A DNA stretch of 64,000 nucleotides from Magnetovibrio sp. PR-2 (GCF_036689815.1 NZ_JBAHUR010000010.1:93647-157646); one strand, 5' to 3'. Counted from the stretch's first letter, positions 50,375 through 60,455 are shown. Notes: generated by a model not told the origin, from the sequence alone. Numbers and translations: made by a program.

Positions 50375-51010
50375 TTGACGGGATCAAATATGAACCATCC
50401 TGCGAAATTCCCGGCGACGGGAATGCCGGATAGCGATTGGTGGAAGGCCCTGTGGCCGGACCCGGAAGGCGTCCTGCGCCGATTGGGCATCGATTTTGGA
50501 ACATCTGTGTTGGATTTGTGTTGTGGTGACGGTCACTTTACCACGTCCTTGGCGCACATCGTCGGCGGCATGGGCAAGGTGACGGGCCTGGATTTGGACC
50601 CGGCCATGCTGGAACAAGCCAAACACCGCGCCCACCGTGCCGGGGTGGCCAACGGCACCATCCGCTGGGTTGAAGGCGACGCCACGACGTTGCAAGGCAA
50701 AATGCCCCAGCCGCCGGAATATGTGCTGATCGCCAACACGTTTCACGGCTGTCCGGAAAAACAACGCATGGCGCGCGAAGTCTTCAACATCTTAAAACCG
50801 GGCGGGCAGTTGGCCATCGTCAACTGGCACTTCCGTCCGCGCGAAGACACCACGGTCCTGGGCGAGCCCCGCGGCCCCGAAACGGTGATGCGCATGACAC
50901 CCGAAGCGGTGATGGACGAAGTCTTGCCCGTCGGATTCCGTCTCCACGGTGTGGTCGAGCTGCCGCCGTATCACTACGGCATTGTCTTCGACAAACCGAA
51001 AGCCAGCTAA
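50375..51010 (+). CDS. class I SAM-dependent methyltransferase
   Basis: A 211-residue protein. VLDLCCGDGHFTTSLAH (motif I), VTGLDLDPAML (acidic loop) and VLIANTFHGCPEK, then PGGQLAIVNWHFRP. The start is taken as TTG at 50375 because AGGGGAG lies 7 bases before it; an ATG at 50390 is the alternative. The core resembles UbiE/SAM methyltransferase 11 types; the acceptor is unknown. It stands alone upstream of the aminotransferase. Confidence 0.86.
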   Translation: MTGSNMNHPAKFPATGMPDSDWWKALWPDPEGVLRRLGIDFGTSVLDLCCGDGHFTTSLAHIVGGMGKVTGLDLDPAMLEQAKHRAHRAGVANGTIRWVEGDATTLQGKMPQPPEYVLIANTFHGCPEKQRMAREVFNILKPGGQLAIVNWHFRPREDTTVLGEPRGPETVMRMTPEAVMDEVLPVGFRLHGVVELPPYHYGIVFDKPKAS

Positions 51011-51077
51011 ATACCTGAGATTTAAAGCGCAATTACCCACCCAATCGCGTATTGCGGTTTGGGTCGGTTCGGCGTAA

Positions 51078-52325
<1,248 letters not shown>

Positions 52326-52343
52326 GCGTATACCTCTTCAAAC

Positions 52344-52377
52344 AAAAACGGCCCTCAGTTTTGAGGGCCGTTTTTTA
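52344..52377 (+). terminator. terminator of aspartate aminotransferase gene
   Basis: AACGGCCCTCA pairs with TGAGGGCCGTT around a short loop, followed by TTTT. The A-rich left flank also gives a T run on the minus strand, but the convergent ATPase gene already ends before it. Confidence 0.88.
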
Positions 52378-52387
52378 TGAGACTATT

Positions 52388-53626
52388 TTACCATAGGGCA
52401 CCGTATGGGACGGCAAACATATTGTTGCCCATGGAACCAGAAAATTCACCAGCATAAAGAACAATGCCGACAAAAGGTCTATCTCCGATCAGGTTGTCTT
52501 TGAACCATCTGAGGTGTTTGAAATCGTTTTCTTGAACAACCGTTGAAGCTTTGACTTCCACGCCAAGCAAGGCACCGTCTGAGCGTTCGATCAAGAAGTC
52601 GATTTCGTGTTTCGTACGATCACGGTACTGATACAGCTGATAATCCTCACCACCAATGTCTATTAGCGTGGAGAGTTCGGCAAAGACAAAAGTCTCAAAT
52701 AGCTTACCTATACGGTCTGAATCCAAACGCACCTGATCTGCGTTCCATCCCAATAGTGAGGTCATTAAACCGCTATCGCTCATGAACCCTTTGGCATGTT
52801 TGCCGACACGTTGGTAATCGGTTTTTGTCCAAGGGGGCACGCGTTCGACCAAGTACAGCGTCTCTAGGGCATTGATGTAGGTTTCCAGCGTTTGGCGTTG
52901 AAGAGACAACTTGGCCCCGATTGCAGAGATGTCCATATACTTTGATGACCACGATGCCATGACTTTAACCAAGTCGGCCATGGCCTCTTTTCTTCGGATT
53001 TTGGCGATATCTTTGAGGTCACGCTCCAACAAAGCGTCGATATAGTCTTTGTGCCACTTTCGGCGGGCACGAGGTTCCATGTGGATGGTCTCAGGAAATC
53101 CTCCGCGAAAGGCGATTTCCATGATTTGGTCACGATTATAGACTTCCCAACTGTAGTTGAAGTCGCCTGCAAAGGCCTTTTTGAGAAATTTTGGGGTATT
53201 TTTTTTAATTTCGCCTTGGCTAAGGGGGCGTAGCCTGATTTTTGTGACTCGTCCCGCGAGAGATTCTTGTACCGTAGGTAAACTTTGAATATTTGCCGAT
53301 CCCGTCAAAAGAAATTGCCCAGGGCGCCTATTTTGATCGACAACCTGTTTGATGACGGGAAGCAATGCAGGTGCACGTTGAATTTCGTCAATCATCAATA
53401 AGCTTGATTGATGGGAAACGAAGCTCTTGGGATCACTTTGAGCTAGCGTGAGTAATGTTGGGTCATCAAGTGTGCGAAGTTCCGCGCCCTTCACATTGAG
53501 GTCTCCCAGTAATGTGGTTTTGCCACACTGACGTGGACCAACCAGCAAAAGTACGCGCCGTTCCGCCATTGCTGTTTGGATCGTTTGAGATTGCCATCTG
53601 GGCAGAATTATGTCGTTTTCAGCCAT
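52388..53626 (-). CDS. AAA_14/DUF4143-family ATPase
   Basis: A 412-residue protein. Walker A LLVGPRQCGKTTLLGDL and Walker B SLLMIDEIQRAPALLP lead to LLTGSANI and an arginine-rich sensor region. The C-terminal DUF4143 part has ALETLYLVERVPPW and a nuclease-like motif HEIDFLIERSDGALLGVEVKAS (D, ExK spacing of the PD-(D/E)XK fold, here given as EIDFLIE and GVEVKAS). Function is unclear. Such genes are scattered in bacteria and often moved between genomes. The DNA here is noticeably more AT-rich than its neighbours and the region upstream has a 23-bp-spaced direct repeat, supporting recent acquisition. Confidence 0.88.
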   Translation of the reverse strand: MAENDIILPRWQSQTIQTAMAERRVLLLVGPRQCGKTTLLGDLNVKGAELRTLDDPTLLTLAQSDPKSFVSHQSSLLMIDEIQRAPALLPVIKQVVDQNRRPGQFLLTGSANIQSLPTVQESLAGRVTKIRLRPLSQGEIKKNTPKFLKKAFAGDFNYSWEVYNRDQIMEIAFRGGFPETIHMEPRARRKWHKDYIDALLERDLKDIAKIRRKEAMADLVKVMASWSSKYMDISAIGAKLSLQRQTLETYINALETLYLVERVPPWTKTDYQRVGKHAKGFMSDSGLMTSLLGWNADQVRLDSDRIGKLFETFVFAELSTLIDIGGEDYQLYQYRDRTKHEIDFLIERSDGALLGVEVKASTVVQENDFKHLRWFKDNLIGDRPFVGIVLYAGEFSGSMGNNMFAVPYGALW

Positions 53627-53654
53627 TTTTTGTGCGAGATTATCAGTTTAGAAA

Positions 53655-53692
53655 ATGCGTTATTTGCAAAAATATATATGCGTTATTTACAA
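53655..53692 (-). repeat. paired direct repeat upstream of the DUF4143 ATPase
   Basis: ATGCGTTATTTGCAA (53655-53669) and ATGCGTTATTTACAA (53678-53692) differ at one base and are offset by 23 bp. They lie 29-66 bp before the ATPase start and overlap the place where its promoter should be, so they are candidate operator sites. Confidence 0.55.
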
Positions 53693-53845
53693 TAAACAAG
53701 TGGCGTTTTTGTCAATACAGACTGTCGAAAATACAACTCTATCGAGGGCAATTTGATTTGAGACAAGTTATTCATCACAAACCAGCCCCTCCCCCGTCTT
53801 CCCTTACGACAAGGACTTGTTTGAACCATTTGGGGAGAAACGCAC

Positions 53846-54115
53846 ATGGCGATGGACGTTGTGACCGTTGCATTCGAGGCCGACTGCACCATGCAGACGG
53901 CGCGGATTCATTTTGAGTTGGATATTCCCGTGCCGCCCAATCAGGCCAAGGCCATTAAGGCGGCCATGGACGGGGGCGATTGGAATTCACTGAAAGCTCA
54001 GGCCAAGACCTTTGCCCCCGTGGCTGTGTCCGGTGCGCTGGATTTCTTGATCAGCGCCGCGCCGCAAAAGCAGGCGCCCGCCAAAAAACAGTCCAACGAC
54101 ACCCCAAAATCGTGA
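53846..54115 (+). CDS. small protein, paralogue of 54127-54462
   Basis: An 89-residue protein with no signal peptide. A two-part pattern VVTVAFEADCTMQTARIHFELDIPVPPNQAKAIKAAM (here as IHFELDIPVP and AKAIKAAM), then W at GGDWNSL and a hydrophobic SGALDFLISA. The tail is basic and low in complexity (APAKKQ). The next gene has the same layout with a different tail. Ribosome site GGGGAGA at 7 bases. Family unknown; probably a small alpha/beta unit. Confidence 0.7.
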   Translation: MAMDVVTVAFEADCTMQTARIHFELDIPVPPNQAKAIKAAMDGGDWNSLKAQAKTFAPVAVSGALDFLISAAPQKQAPAKKQSNDTPKS

Positions 54116-54126
54116 GGGCCTAAACC

Positions 54127-54462
54127 ATGAACTTCAATAGTGTCGACATAGATATTGCGACGGATTACACGGCGTTCACCAACACCGTGACGTTCAGCCT
54201 CACCGTGCCGGTGTCCGAAACGGACGCGACGGCGATTTATAAATCCATGTTGGACAGCAAATGGTCCGACACCGAAACGGCCATCACCACCGCCATCACG
54301 AACTCCGCGCCTGAGCCGGTGCAGACCTTGGCGACGACGTTGATGAACGCTTATACAGGCAAAACGGCGAGCACAGGGGACACCCCCGCAGACCCAGCCC
54401 CGACCGATCCCACGGACGGGGGCGATGCACCCAGCGATACCCCCAGCGATCCCGCGTCTTAA
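54127..54462 (+). CDS. small protein, paralogue of 53846-54115
   Basis: A 111-residue protein. [22 protein letters not shown] in SKWSDTE and [11 protein letters not shown] line up with the preceding gene: strand, PVP/PVS, A-AI-x-M helix, W, then a hydrophobic C-terminal helix. It ends in a Pro/Thr/Asp/Ser tail of about 35 residues, unlike the Lys-rich tail of its partner. It lies 11 bp downstream, is likely cotranscribed, and its last bases overlap the stop of the convergent chemoreceptor. Function unknown. Confidence 0.7.
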   Translation: MNFNSVDIDIATDYTAFTNTVTFSLTVPVSETDATAIYKSMLDSKWSDTETAITTAITNSAPEPVQTLATTLMNAYTGKTASTGDTPADPAPTDPTDGGDAPSDTPSDPAS

Positions 54463-56501
54463 GCGTCGGCGGCGGACTCGTCGCCCCTGAATTCGGTCAA
54501 GATCTTGGTCACCTCGTGGTTCAGCAACACTGATTGCTGGGCCACGTTTTTGGCTGAATCCAACAACTGTTCGGCAGCCGTTCCAGTGTCGATGGCGGCT
54601 TCGTTAACCTCGGCAATGTTTTGCGAGACCTCTTGCGTGCCACGCGAGGCTTGATCAACGTTGCGCGAAATTTCTTGCGTCGCAGCCCCTTGCTCTTCGA
54701 CAGCCGACGCCACCGTGGACGTAATGCCGCTGATCTGGTTGATGGTTTCCCCAATGGAGCCGATGGCGCGCACGGCGTCATCCGTGGCCCCTTGTATGCC
54801 ACCGATTTGGGACGAGATTTCTTCCGTCGCTTTGGCCGTTTGATTGGCGAGGTTTTTCACTTCAGAGGCAACAACCGCAAAGCCCTTGCCCGCTTCGCCC
54901 GCCCGCGCGGCTTCGATGGTTGCGTTCAACGCCAACAAATTGGTCTGGTCGGCAATGTCGGTAATGAGCGCCACGACCTCGCCGATTTTGCTGGCGGCCA
55001 GGGCCAAGCCTTGGACTTTGTCGTTGGCGCCGTCCACTTCGACCACAGCCGAGCCTGCCACTTGGGTCGATTGCGACACTTGGCGGCGGATTTCACCGAT
55101 GGACGCCGTGAGTTCTTCGGACGCGGACGCCACGGTTTGCACGTTGGCAGAGGCCTGTTCCGACGCGCTGGTCACAGAAGACGAACGGCTCGAGGTGCGT
55201 TCCGCCGTTTCGTTCAGGCCTTCGGCGGCCTCTTGCATGTCCGTGGCTGCTTTGGTCAGGGCATCCACCACACCGGTGATGGCGCGTTCGAAGTTGTCGG
55301 CCATTTGCTGGCGGGCCTCATGGCGTTCTTCGGCGTCACGGCGTTTGCGTTCTTCTTCGGCTTTAATGGCTTGAGCGCGTTCAGCCATCATGTTGCGCAA
55401 ACTGTCTGCCGCTTCGCCGATATCGTGGAATTCGGCGATTTTCGACGTTGTATCGATAGGATCGTTGGTGAGGTTACCTTTCACCAATTCTCGCAGCTGT
55501 TCGGCATAGACGTGAAGCGGGCGCAAAATCTGCACTTGCATGACCAGCCCCATACCAACCATAGCCACCAGCAAAAGCAGCGCGCCGATGAGCAATACTG
55601 TCATCAAGAACGTGGTTTCGTTGTCGATTTCGGCGGCGTCATGGATGATGGATTGAGACGCGGTGTTCGCGGCTTCGACCAGGTTCTTCACCGTTTCGGT
55701 CAGCTTCGTCTGCGCGACCAAAGTGGCGGCTTCGGCTTCGGTTTGTTTTTCGATGATTTGCGTGCGCAGTTTGAAGATGGCCTCCAAGGACTTCATTTCG
55801 TCCATCTGCCCGGGCAGGTTGGACAAATCCTCGGTGGTGTCGGCCAAGCGTTCATTGGCTTGTTTGACCAAGTTGTAAGCGCCGCGAAACGCGATGTGGT
55901 GCAGGCGGGCCTTTTTCGGATCATTGGCGTGGGGGACCAATTTCATCACGTTTTGACCACGATAGAGCGCCAACAACATCTGCTGGGCACCAATCAGAGC
56001 GTCCGTGTCCGAAGACAAGTCTTCGTCCAACACCGGGGCCAGCGTGATGGAGATGTCGTCCACCAGCTTGGGCATACGGTCGACACCTTTGTTTTGTTGC
56101 ATCAACAACGCGTCGATTTCTTGGGTCTTGGCGGCTGCTGTGTCGATGGCGGTGACGGCTTCTTCGACAATGGTTTTGTCGGCAATGACGTCGGAGCTCA
56201 AAATCTCAGCGGCGTTTTCTTTGAAATGCGTCAGCGCAAGCGCACGGGTTTCAGCGTCAGCCGCTTCGATGGCTTGCTGACCGTATTTCGACATGTGTTC
56301 AGCCACCATGGCGAGGCGTTGCTGTTCATTGGCGCGCGGTGCATTGCTTGATTGGGCCGTGGTCATGCCTTTGACATGCATCAACGTTGGTGTCGAAAAA
56401 GCTGCGACGATAAAGATGACGGCGATCAGGCCGATACCGGCTATCATCGATACGCGCGAAAGGCTCATGCCTTGCGCATTGTGTTGGTCTGGTCCACTCA
56501 A
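54459..56501 (-). CDS. methyl-accepting chemotaxis protein, helical-bundle sensor
   Basis: A 680-residue chemoreceptor. TM1 is about residues 19-38 ([19 protein letters not shown]). A helical periplasmic domain of about 250 residues has no Cache motifs. TM2 ([19 protein letters not shown]) is followed by HAMP, a charged coiled coil with an [16 protein letters not shown] segment, and the signalling tip [19 protein letters not shown]. The tip region is nearly identical to that of the chemoreceptor at 44013-46115. The start may be TTG at 56501 (GTGGGGA before it) or the ATG at 56468. Confidence 0.93.
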   Translation of the reverse strand: MSGPDQHNAQGMSLSRVSMIAGIGLIAVIFIVAAFSTPTLMHVKGMTTAQSSNAPRANEQQRLAMVAEHMSKYGQQAIEAADAETRALALTHFKENAAEILSSDVIADKTIVEEAVTAIDTAAAKTQEIDALLMQQNKGVDRMPKLVDDISITLAPVLDEDLSSDTDALIGAQQMLLALYRGQNVMKLVPHANDPKKARLHHIAFRGAYNLVKQANERLADTTEDLSNLPGQMDEMKSLEAIFKLRTQIIEKQTEAEAATLVAQTKLTETVKNLVEAANTASQSIIHDAAEIDNETTFLMTVLLIGALLLLVAMVGMGLVMQVQILRPLHVYAEQLRELVKGNLTNDPIDTTSKIAEFHDIGEAADSLRNMMAERAQAIKAEEERKRRDAEERHEARQQMADNFERAITGVVDALTKAATDMQEAAEGLNETAERTSSRSSSVTSASEQASANVQTVASASEELTASIGEIRRQVSQSTQVAGSAVVEVDGANDKVQGLALAASKIGEVVALITDIADQTNLLALNATIEAARAGEAGKGFAVVASEVKNLANQTAKATEEISSQIGGIQGATDDAVRAIGSIGETINQISGITSTVASAVEEQGAATQEISRNVDQASRGTQEVSQNIAEVNEAAIDTGTAAEQLLDSAKNVAQQSVLLNHEVTKILTEFRGDESAADA

Positions 56502-56761
56502 TTGTATTCCCCACTCAATATACCAAAAGGTATATTTGTCTTATTATTGCATAATCTGGGGAGGTAGTACAATTAGCCTATGGAGAATGTCAGCGTCTGT
56601 CAATTCTTTGAACAATGACAATTTTGCGATGTCGCCCCTTGGGGCCTTGGATTCTGGGCGTAAGAGTCGTACCATTTTCCCATAAAGATAACGAAAACAA
56701 GAAATAAGGCCGTTGCGGCCGGGTGTGCCGCACGGCTTCTAATGGGAAAGGGAGGTTGTTG

Positions 56762-58756
56762 ATGGCAAAGACCCATTCTGCGCCCCGTTGCGTGGCGCTT
56801 GTTGGTCCATACTTATCTGGAAAAACCACATTGATGGAAAGCCTGCTCATGGCGGCGGGTGAAATTCACCGCAAAGGCAGCGTGCGCGACGGCAATACCG
56901 TCGGGGATGGGGCACCAGAAGCCCGGGCCCGGGAAATGTCGACCGAGCTCAACATCGCGCACTGCACATATTTAGACGACCCCTGGACCATTATCGATTG
57001 TCCCGGCTCGGTCGAACTTCTCCAAGACAGTTTAAACACTTTGATGATTGCCGACGCCGCGATTGTGGTGTGCGAAGCCGATCCTGAAAAAGCGCTCACG
57101 GTTGGTCCTGCGCTGCGGTTGTTGGACGAACACGACGTGCCGCACATGGTCTTTGTCAACAAAATGGACCAAGACGGCGGCAGTGTGAAAGCCACGCTGG
57201 AAGCGCTTCAGGAACATTCCAAGCACCCTTTGGTGCTGCGCGAAATCCCCATTCGCGAAGACGGGCACGTCACGGGGCATATCGATTTGGTGTCCGAGCG
57301 CGCGTTCAAATGGAACGACCACGCGCAATCCGAACTGATCGAAATCCCCGACAGTGCCATTGAACAGGAAATGGGTGCCCGCGAAGAGATGTTGGAAACT
57401 TTGGCCGACTTCGACGACACGCTGTTGGAAGAACTGCTGGAAAACGTCAATCCCTCCACAGAAGAGGTCTATGACAACTTGTCGCGCGACTTAGCCCACG
57501 ATGACATCGTTCCGGTGTTTTTTGGCTCCGCCGAACACGACAACGGCATTCGCCGTTTGTGGAAGGCGTTGCGCCATGAAAGCCCTGACGTGTCGGAAAC
57601 GGTCGAACGCCTGGGCGTCGGCGGTTCCACGGCGCGTGTGTTCAAAACCCTGCATGCAGGCCACATGGGCAAGATCTCCATCGCGCGCATTTGGTCAGGG
57701 GAAATCAAAGACGGTCAGGATTTTGCCCAAGGCCGCGTTTCGGGTCTGTACCATGTGCAAGGCCAGAAGTTCGACAAAGTGAAAAAAGGCCAAGCAGGCG
57801 AGGTGGTTGCTTTAGGCCGCTTAGACAAAGCCAAGACCGGAGATAGCCTCGGTACAGGCGGTTCAGATTGGCCCGAGCCGCTCACACCGCTTTATTCCGT
57901 GGCCATTGATATGGGCGCAGGCGCGGATGAAGTGAAACTCACCGCCGCCATTCACAAGCTGTGCGACGAAGATCCATCGTTGACACTTGAACACGACCAA
58001 GTCACGGGTGAGTTGGTACTGTGGGGTCAAGGCGAAATGCATTTGCGCATCGCCATGGATAAGCTCACCGGGCGTCATGCTTTGGATGTGTCGGCCAAAC
58101 GACCGCAAGTGCCTTATAAAGAAACCATCCGCAAAAGTGCGACGCACCGCGCACGTCACAAAAAGCAATCTGGCGGACACGGTGAGTTCGGGGATGTGGA
58201 AATCGCCATCAAACCGCAAGGCCGGGGTGAAGGTTTTACTTTTGAACAGGCCGTTCACGGCGGATCGGTCCCGCGTCAATATATTGGGGCTGTTGAGGCC
58301 GGCGTGAGCGAGTATCTCAGCCGCGGCCCCTTGGGCTTCCCGGTGGTCGACATTCACGTGACCTTGACCGACGGCCAGCACCATGCGGTGGACAGTTCGG
58401 ACTATGCGTTTAAGAAGGCGGCACAACAGGCCATGCGCGAAGCCATGCCCAATTGCCAACCGGTATTGCTGGAGCCCATCTGCGAGGTGCGGGTGTCCGT
58501 ACCCACCAGTTACACGTCCAATGCCCAGCGGATTATCTCGTCTCGGCGGGGACAGATTTTGGGGTTTCAGCCGCGTGAGAACTGGCACGGTTGGGATGAA
58601 GTGACGGCGCATCTGCCGGCGTCTGAAATGCACGATCTGATCATTGATCTGCGTTCCCAAACCTTGGGCGTAGGTACGTTCCACTTCCGCTATGACCATT
58701 TACAGGAATTGACGGGCAAATACGCCGATCAAGTGGTGTCCAGCCGCGCGAACTGA
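56762..58756 (+). CDS. elongation factor G-like GTPase
   Basis: A 664-residue paralogue of EF-G, shorter than the housekeeping factor (about 690-700). G1 is GPYLSGKTTLMES, the switch/G3 region has IIDCPGSVELL instead of DTPGH, and G4 is VNKMD. Later domains contain GQGEMHLRI, HKKQSGGHGEFGDV and a C-terminal SRRGQILGF. The ATG at 56762 follows GGGAGG; an upstream ATG at 56723 is less likely. The replacement of DTPG by DCPG and the lack of neighbouring ribosomal genes (rpsL/rpsG/tuf) indicate a specialised EF-G-like protein with unknown role. Confidence 0.88.
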   Translation: MAKTHSAPRCVALVGPYLSGKTTLMESLLMAAGEIHRKGSVRDGNTVGDGAPEARAREMSTELNIAHCTYLDDPWTIIDCPGSVELLQDSLNTLMIADAAIVVCEADPEKALTVGPALRLLDEHDVPHMVFVNKMDQDGGSVKATLEALQEHSKHPLVLREIPIREDGHVTGHIDLVSERAFKWNDHAQSELIEIPDSAIEQEMGAREEMLETLADFDDTLLEELLENVNPSTEEVYDNLSRDLAHDDIVPVFFGSAEHDNGIRRLWKALRHESPDVSETVERLGVGGSTARVFKTLHAGHMGKISIARIWSGEIKDGQDFAQGRVSGLYHVQGQKFDKVKKGQAGEVVALGRLDKAKTGDSLGTGGSDWPEPLTPLYSVAIDMGAGADEVKLTAAIHKLCDEDPSLTLEHDQVTGELVLWGQGEMHLRIAMDKLTGRHALDVSAKRPQVPYKETIRKSATHRARHKKQSGGHGEFGDVEIAIKPQGRGEGFTFEQAVHGGSVPRQYIGAVEAGVSEYLSRGPLGFPVVDIHVTLTDGQHHAVDSSDYAFKKAAQQAMREAMPNCQPVLLEPICEVRVSVPTSYTSNAQRIISSRRGQILGFQPRENWHGWDEVTAHLPASEMHDLIIDLRSQTLGVGTFHFRYDHLQELTGKYADQVVSSRAN

Positions 58757-58774
58757 TCTTTTAGGATTTCGAAG

Positions 58775-58936
58775 AAAAAAATGGCCGGGCTCAAAGAGCC
58801 CGGCCAGTTCGAAAGGGAGGTCTCTGTCCTGGGGGAGACAGAGAGTCTCTTAAGGAGAATCCGTAAGGTGTCAGAGGGGGGAGGGGAGGTAGCCCTACGG
58901 TCTCCCGATGCAACAAACTTTGTTGGTACATCGTAT
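58775..58936 (-). ncRNA. candidate small RNA A, anti-Shine-Dalgarno type
   Basis: About 162 nt transcribed on the minus strand from a good promoter to a strong intrinsic terminator. Predicted elements 5' to 3': a hairpin closed by CGATG/CATCG with inner CAACA/TGTTG; a stem CCGTAGGG/CCTTACGG (one G-U pair) around a 24-nt C/U-rich loop with CCTCCCCTCCCCCC; a CTCCTT single-stranded stretch; a stem TCTCTGTC/GACAGAGA with a CCCCC loop followed by CCTCCCT; and a terminator stem TGGCCGGGCTC-type with seven T. It has no reading frame worth calling. The same plan occurs in candidate B at 60207-60389. Confidence 0.65.
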
Positions 58937-58942
58937 GATCCT

Positions 58943-58971
58943 AATATAAGCAAACTCTAATTAACTGTCCA
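58943..58971 (-). promoter_or_regulatory. sigma-70 promoter of small RNA A
   Basis: On the minus strand TGGACA (58966-58971), a 17-bp spacer and TATATT (58943-58948) match the consensus at 5/6 and 5/6. The implied start is near 58936. Confidence 0.6.
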
Positions 58972-59094
58972 GTAAAAAATGATATGACAAACTCGTATGT
59001 CCGGTGTGGGTATCTAATTGATAAATCGATAAAATACAGGCTTATCCATAACTTTATATTGAAGCCATAAATTTTTTTGATCACAAAAGTTGAT

Positions 59095-59134
59095 AAAAAA
59101 GGCCCGGATTCACACGAGAATCCGGGCCTTTTTC
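59095..59134. terminator. bidirectional terminator before DUF2892 gene
   Basis: A perfect stem GGCCCGGATTC/GAATCCGGGCC (59101-59128), extended by A and T runs on either side. It lies 54 bases beyond the stop of the minus-strand DUF2892 gene. The 58972-59094 stretch between small RNA A and this terminator is AT-rich and holds no gene that I can see. Confidence 0.85.
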
Positions 59135-59187
59135 TGAACCTTCAGGGCCAAAACGCCATTATGGGCGGGTGAGGCCGCGAATCGGTC

Positions 59188-59379
59188 CTATTCTTCTTTG
59201 GCGCAGGTGCTGATGCCCAGCGGCATGTACAGCGGGCACCAGCCAGCAACGGCCGTAAACAGCGGAATAACGCCCAACGCACCCCAGATGGCCAGCGGGT
59301 GGCTACTCAGCAGAGCGAAAGTGACGGCGACGACGCCAATGAGGATGCGCAAAATGCGATCAATGCTACCGACGTTCAT
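59188..59379 (-). CDS. DUF2892 (YgaP-like) inner membrane protein
   Basis: A 63-residue protein starting NVGSIDRILRILIGVV, the DUF2892 signature, with two membrane segments (about 10-27 and 32-48) and CPLYMPLGIST near the end. In other bacteria it is often fused or next to rhodanese domains in sulfur metabolism. Here the only neighbour is a Crp/Fnr regulator 102 bp upstream, transcribed in the same direction, probably controlling it. Confidence 0.88.
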   Translation of the reverse strand: MNVGSIDRILRILIGVVAVTFALLSSHPLAIWGALGVIPLFTAVAGWCPLYMPLGISTCAKEE

Positions 59380-59481
59380 GGAAAAACTCCTTTATTTAGC
59401 TCAGGTATATCGCGTGAATTGAGGATGAGCTTAATACCTCTCCCCCCTTAAGTCTGTAACGTTGTCACATAACACCAAAAA

Positions 59482-60147
59482 TTAGGAGCTGGCGAGTCTG
59501 CCGAGCGCATCTACATCCGCCAATTCGACGCTCCCGCGCTTGAGATTGACCAAGCCTTGGCGCTCAAATTCCTTGAGCTGTCGGCTGATAACTTCGCGCG
59601 CGGTGCCCAATTCCACAGCTAATTGTTGGTGGGTCAAGGTTAAAACGCCGTGCGCGTCGGAGCGTTCCAACAGCAATCTGGCGACGCGGACCTCCAGGCG
59701 GGCGAACACGACCTCTTCCACAAGGCTCAGCAGGTGTGTGAGGCGCTCACCATAAGATTGGAACACAAAGTCGCGCAGCATCGGGGACAGGCCGATGATC
59801 TCATGAAAGTGTTTGGCAGGAATGGCGACGGCTGTGACCGGGCTTTCGGTGATCCCTTCGGCGTTATAGGCGGAATGACCCAGCAAGCACGTGGTGGTGA
59901 GAATGCACGTTTCTCCGGGATCAACCCGATAAAGCACGATCTCGCGCCCGGTCTCACTCGTCATCTGTACGCGCACCACGCCGTCCAATACCAGCAAGAA
60001 GTTCTGGGGTTCGTCTCCTGGGTGAAATACCGTGGTTTTGGCAGGTAACTCCACAATTTGGCTCATCTCGCCTAAGCGCCCCGCGACCTCGTCGCCGAGC
60101 GCTGATAACGCTGGAAAGCGTTCGATCCAAGAGTGGCTGGTGGTCAT
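59482..60147 (-). CDS. Crp/Fnr-family transcriptional regulator
   Basis: A 221-residue protein with a cyclic-nucleotide-binding-like N-terminal jelly roll (VFHPGDEPQNFLLVLDGVVRVQ) and C-terminal winged helix-turn-helix LTHQQLAVELGTAREVISRQLKEFERQGLV. It lacks the N-terminal Cys cluster of oxygen-sensing FNR. Two Cys in ETCILTTTCLLG lie in the sensor domain and could be redox-active. It is likely the regulator of the downstream DUF2892 gene. Confidence 0.92.
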   Translation of the reverse strand: MTTSHSWIERFPALSALGDEVAGRLGEMSQIVELPAKTTVFHPGDEPQNFLLVLDGVVRVQMTSETGREIVLYRVDPGETCILTTTCLLGHSAYNAEGITESPVTAVAIPAKHFHEIIGLSPMLRDFVFQSYGERLTHLLSLVEEVVFARLEVRVARLLLERSDAHGVLTLTHQQLAVELGTAREVISRQLKEFERQGLVNLKRGSVELADVDALGRLASS

Positions 60148-60206
60148 GTTGTTTTCCCTGTGAATTCAGGGAACTATAGAACCACAGGTGGGGCTGAGGC
60201 CAAACC

Positions 60207-60389
60207 AAAAAAAAGCCCTGGATCACAAGGATCCAGGGCGAGTCTAACAGGGAGGCTTCACGTCTGGGAGACGTGGGGCTCTAACCGGTTCCAGAATTCC
60301 CGGGGGAGGGTGATAAGGGGATGGTGGAACCGGGAGCCCATCCGAGCCATGTGGCCCGGAAGTTCTTTGCTGCGATGCAGCATCGAACT
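60207..60389 (-). ncRNA. candidate small RNA B, anti-Shine-Dalgarno type
   Basis: About 183 nt on the minus strand, with the same architecture as candidate A: 5' hairpin CGATG-CTG-CATCG; a 9-bp stem CCGGTTCCA/TGGAACCGG enclosing a 31-nt C-rich loop with CCTCCCCC; a hairpin CACGTCT-CCC-AGACGTG followed by GCCTCCCT; and an intrinsic terminator GCCCTGGATC/GATCCAGGGC with eight T. A TATATT box (60396-60401) sits 7 bases before the assumed start, but its -35 is poor. The 5' end is therefore uncertain. Confidence 0.6.
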
Positions 60390-60455
60390 GAGTTGAATAT
60401 ACGGTTTTGTGCTGCAGTGCACTACAGACACTTTCGAAAGGCAGCCATGCATCTG

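Noticed and set aside
54621..56351. 576-residue antisense open frame inside the second chemoreceptor
   Set aside because: Shadow of the chemoreceptor's codon bias; low-complexity, Gly/Arg/His/Phe-rich translation with no domain.
58729..58953. 74-residue minus-strand frame over small RNA A
   Set aside because: It reads through the terminator hairpin, lacks a ribosome site, and its sequence is better explained as a structured RNA.
58981..59094. FNR-type box (TTGAT-N4-ATCAA) before the DUF2892 region
   Set aside because: Only TTGAT half-sites in an AT-rich stretch; no properly spaced inverted partner.
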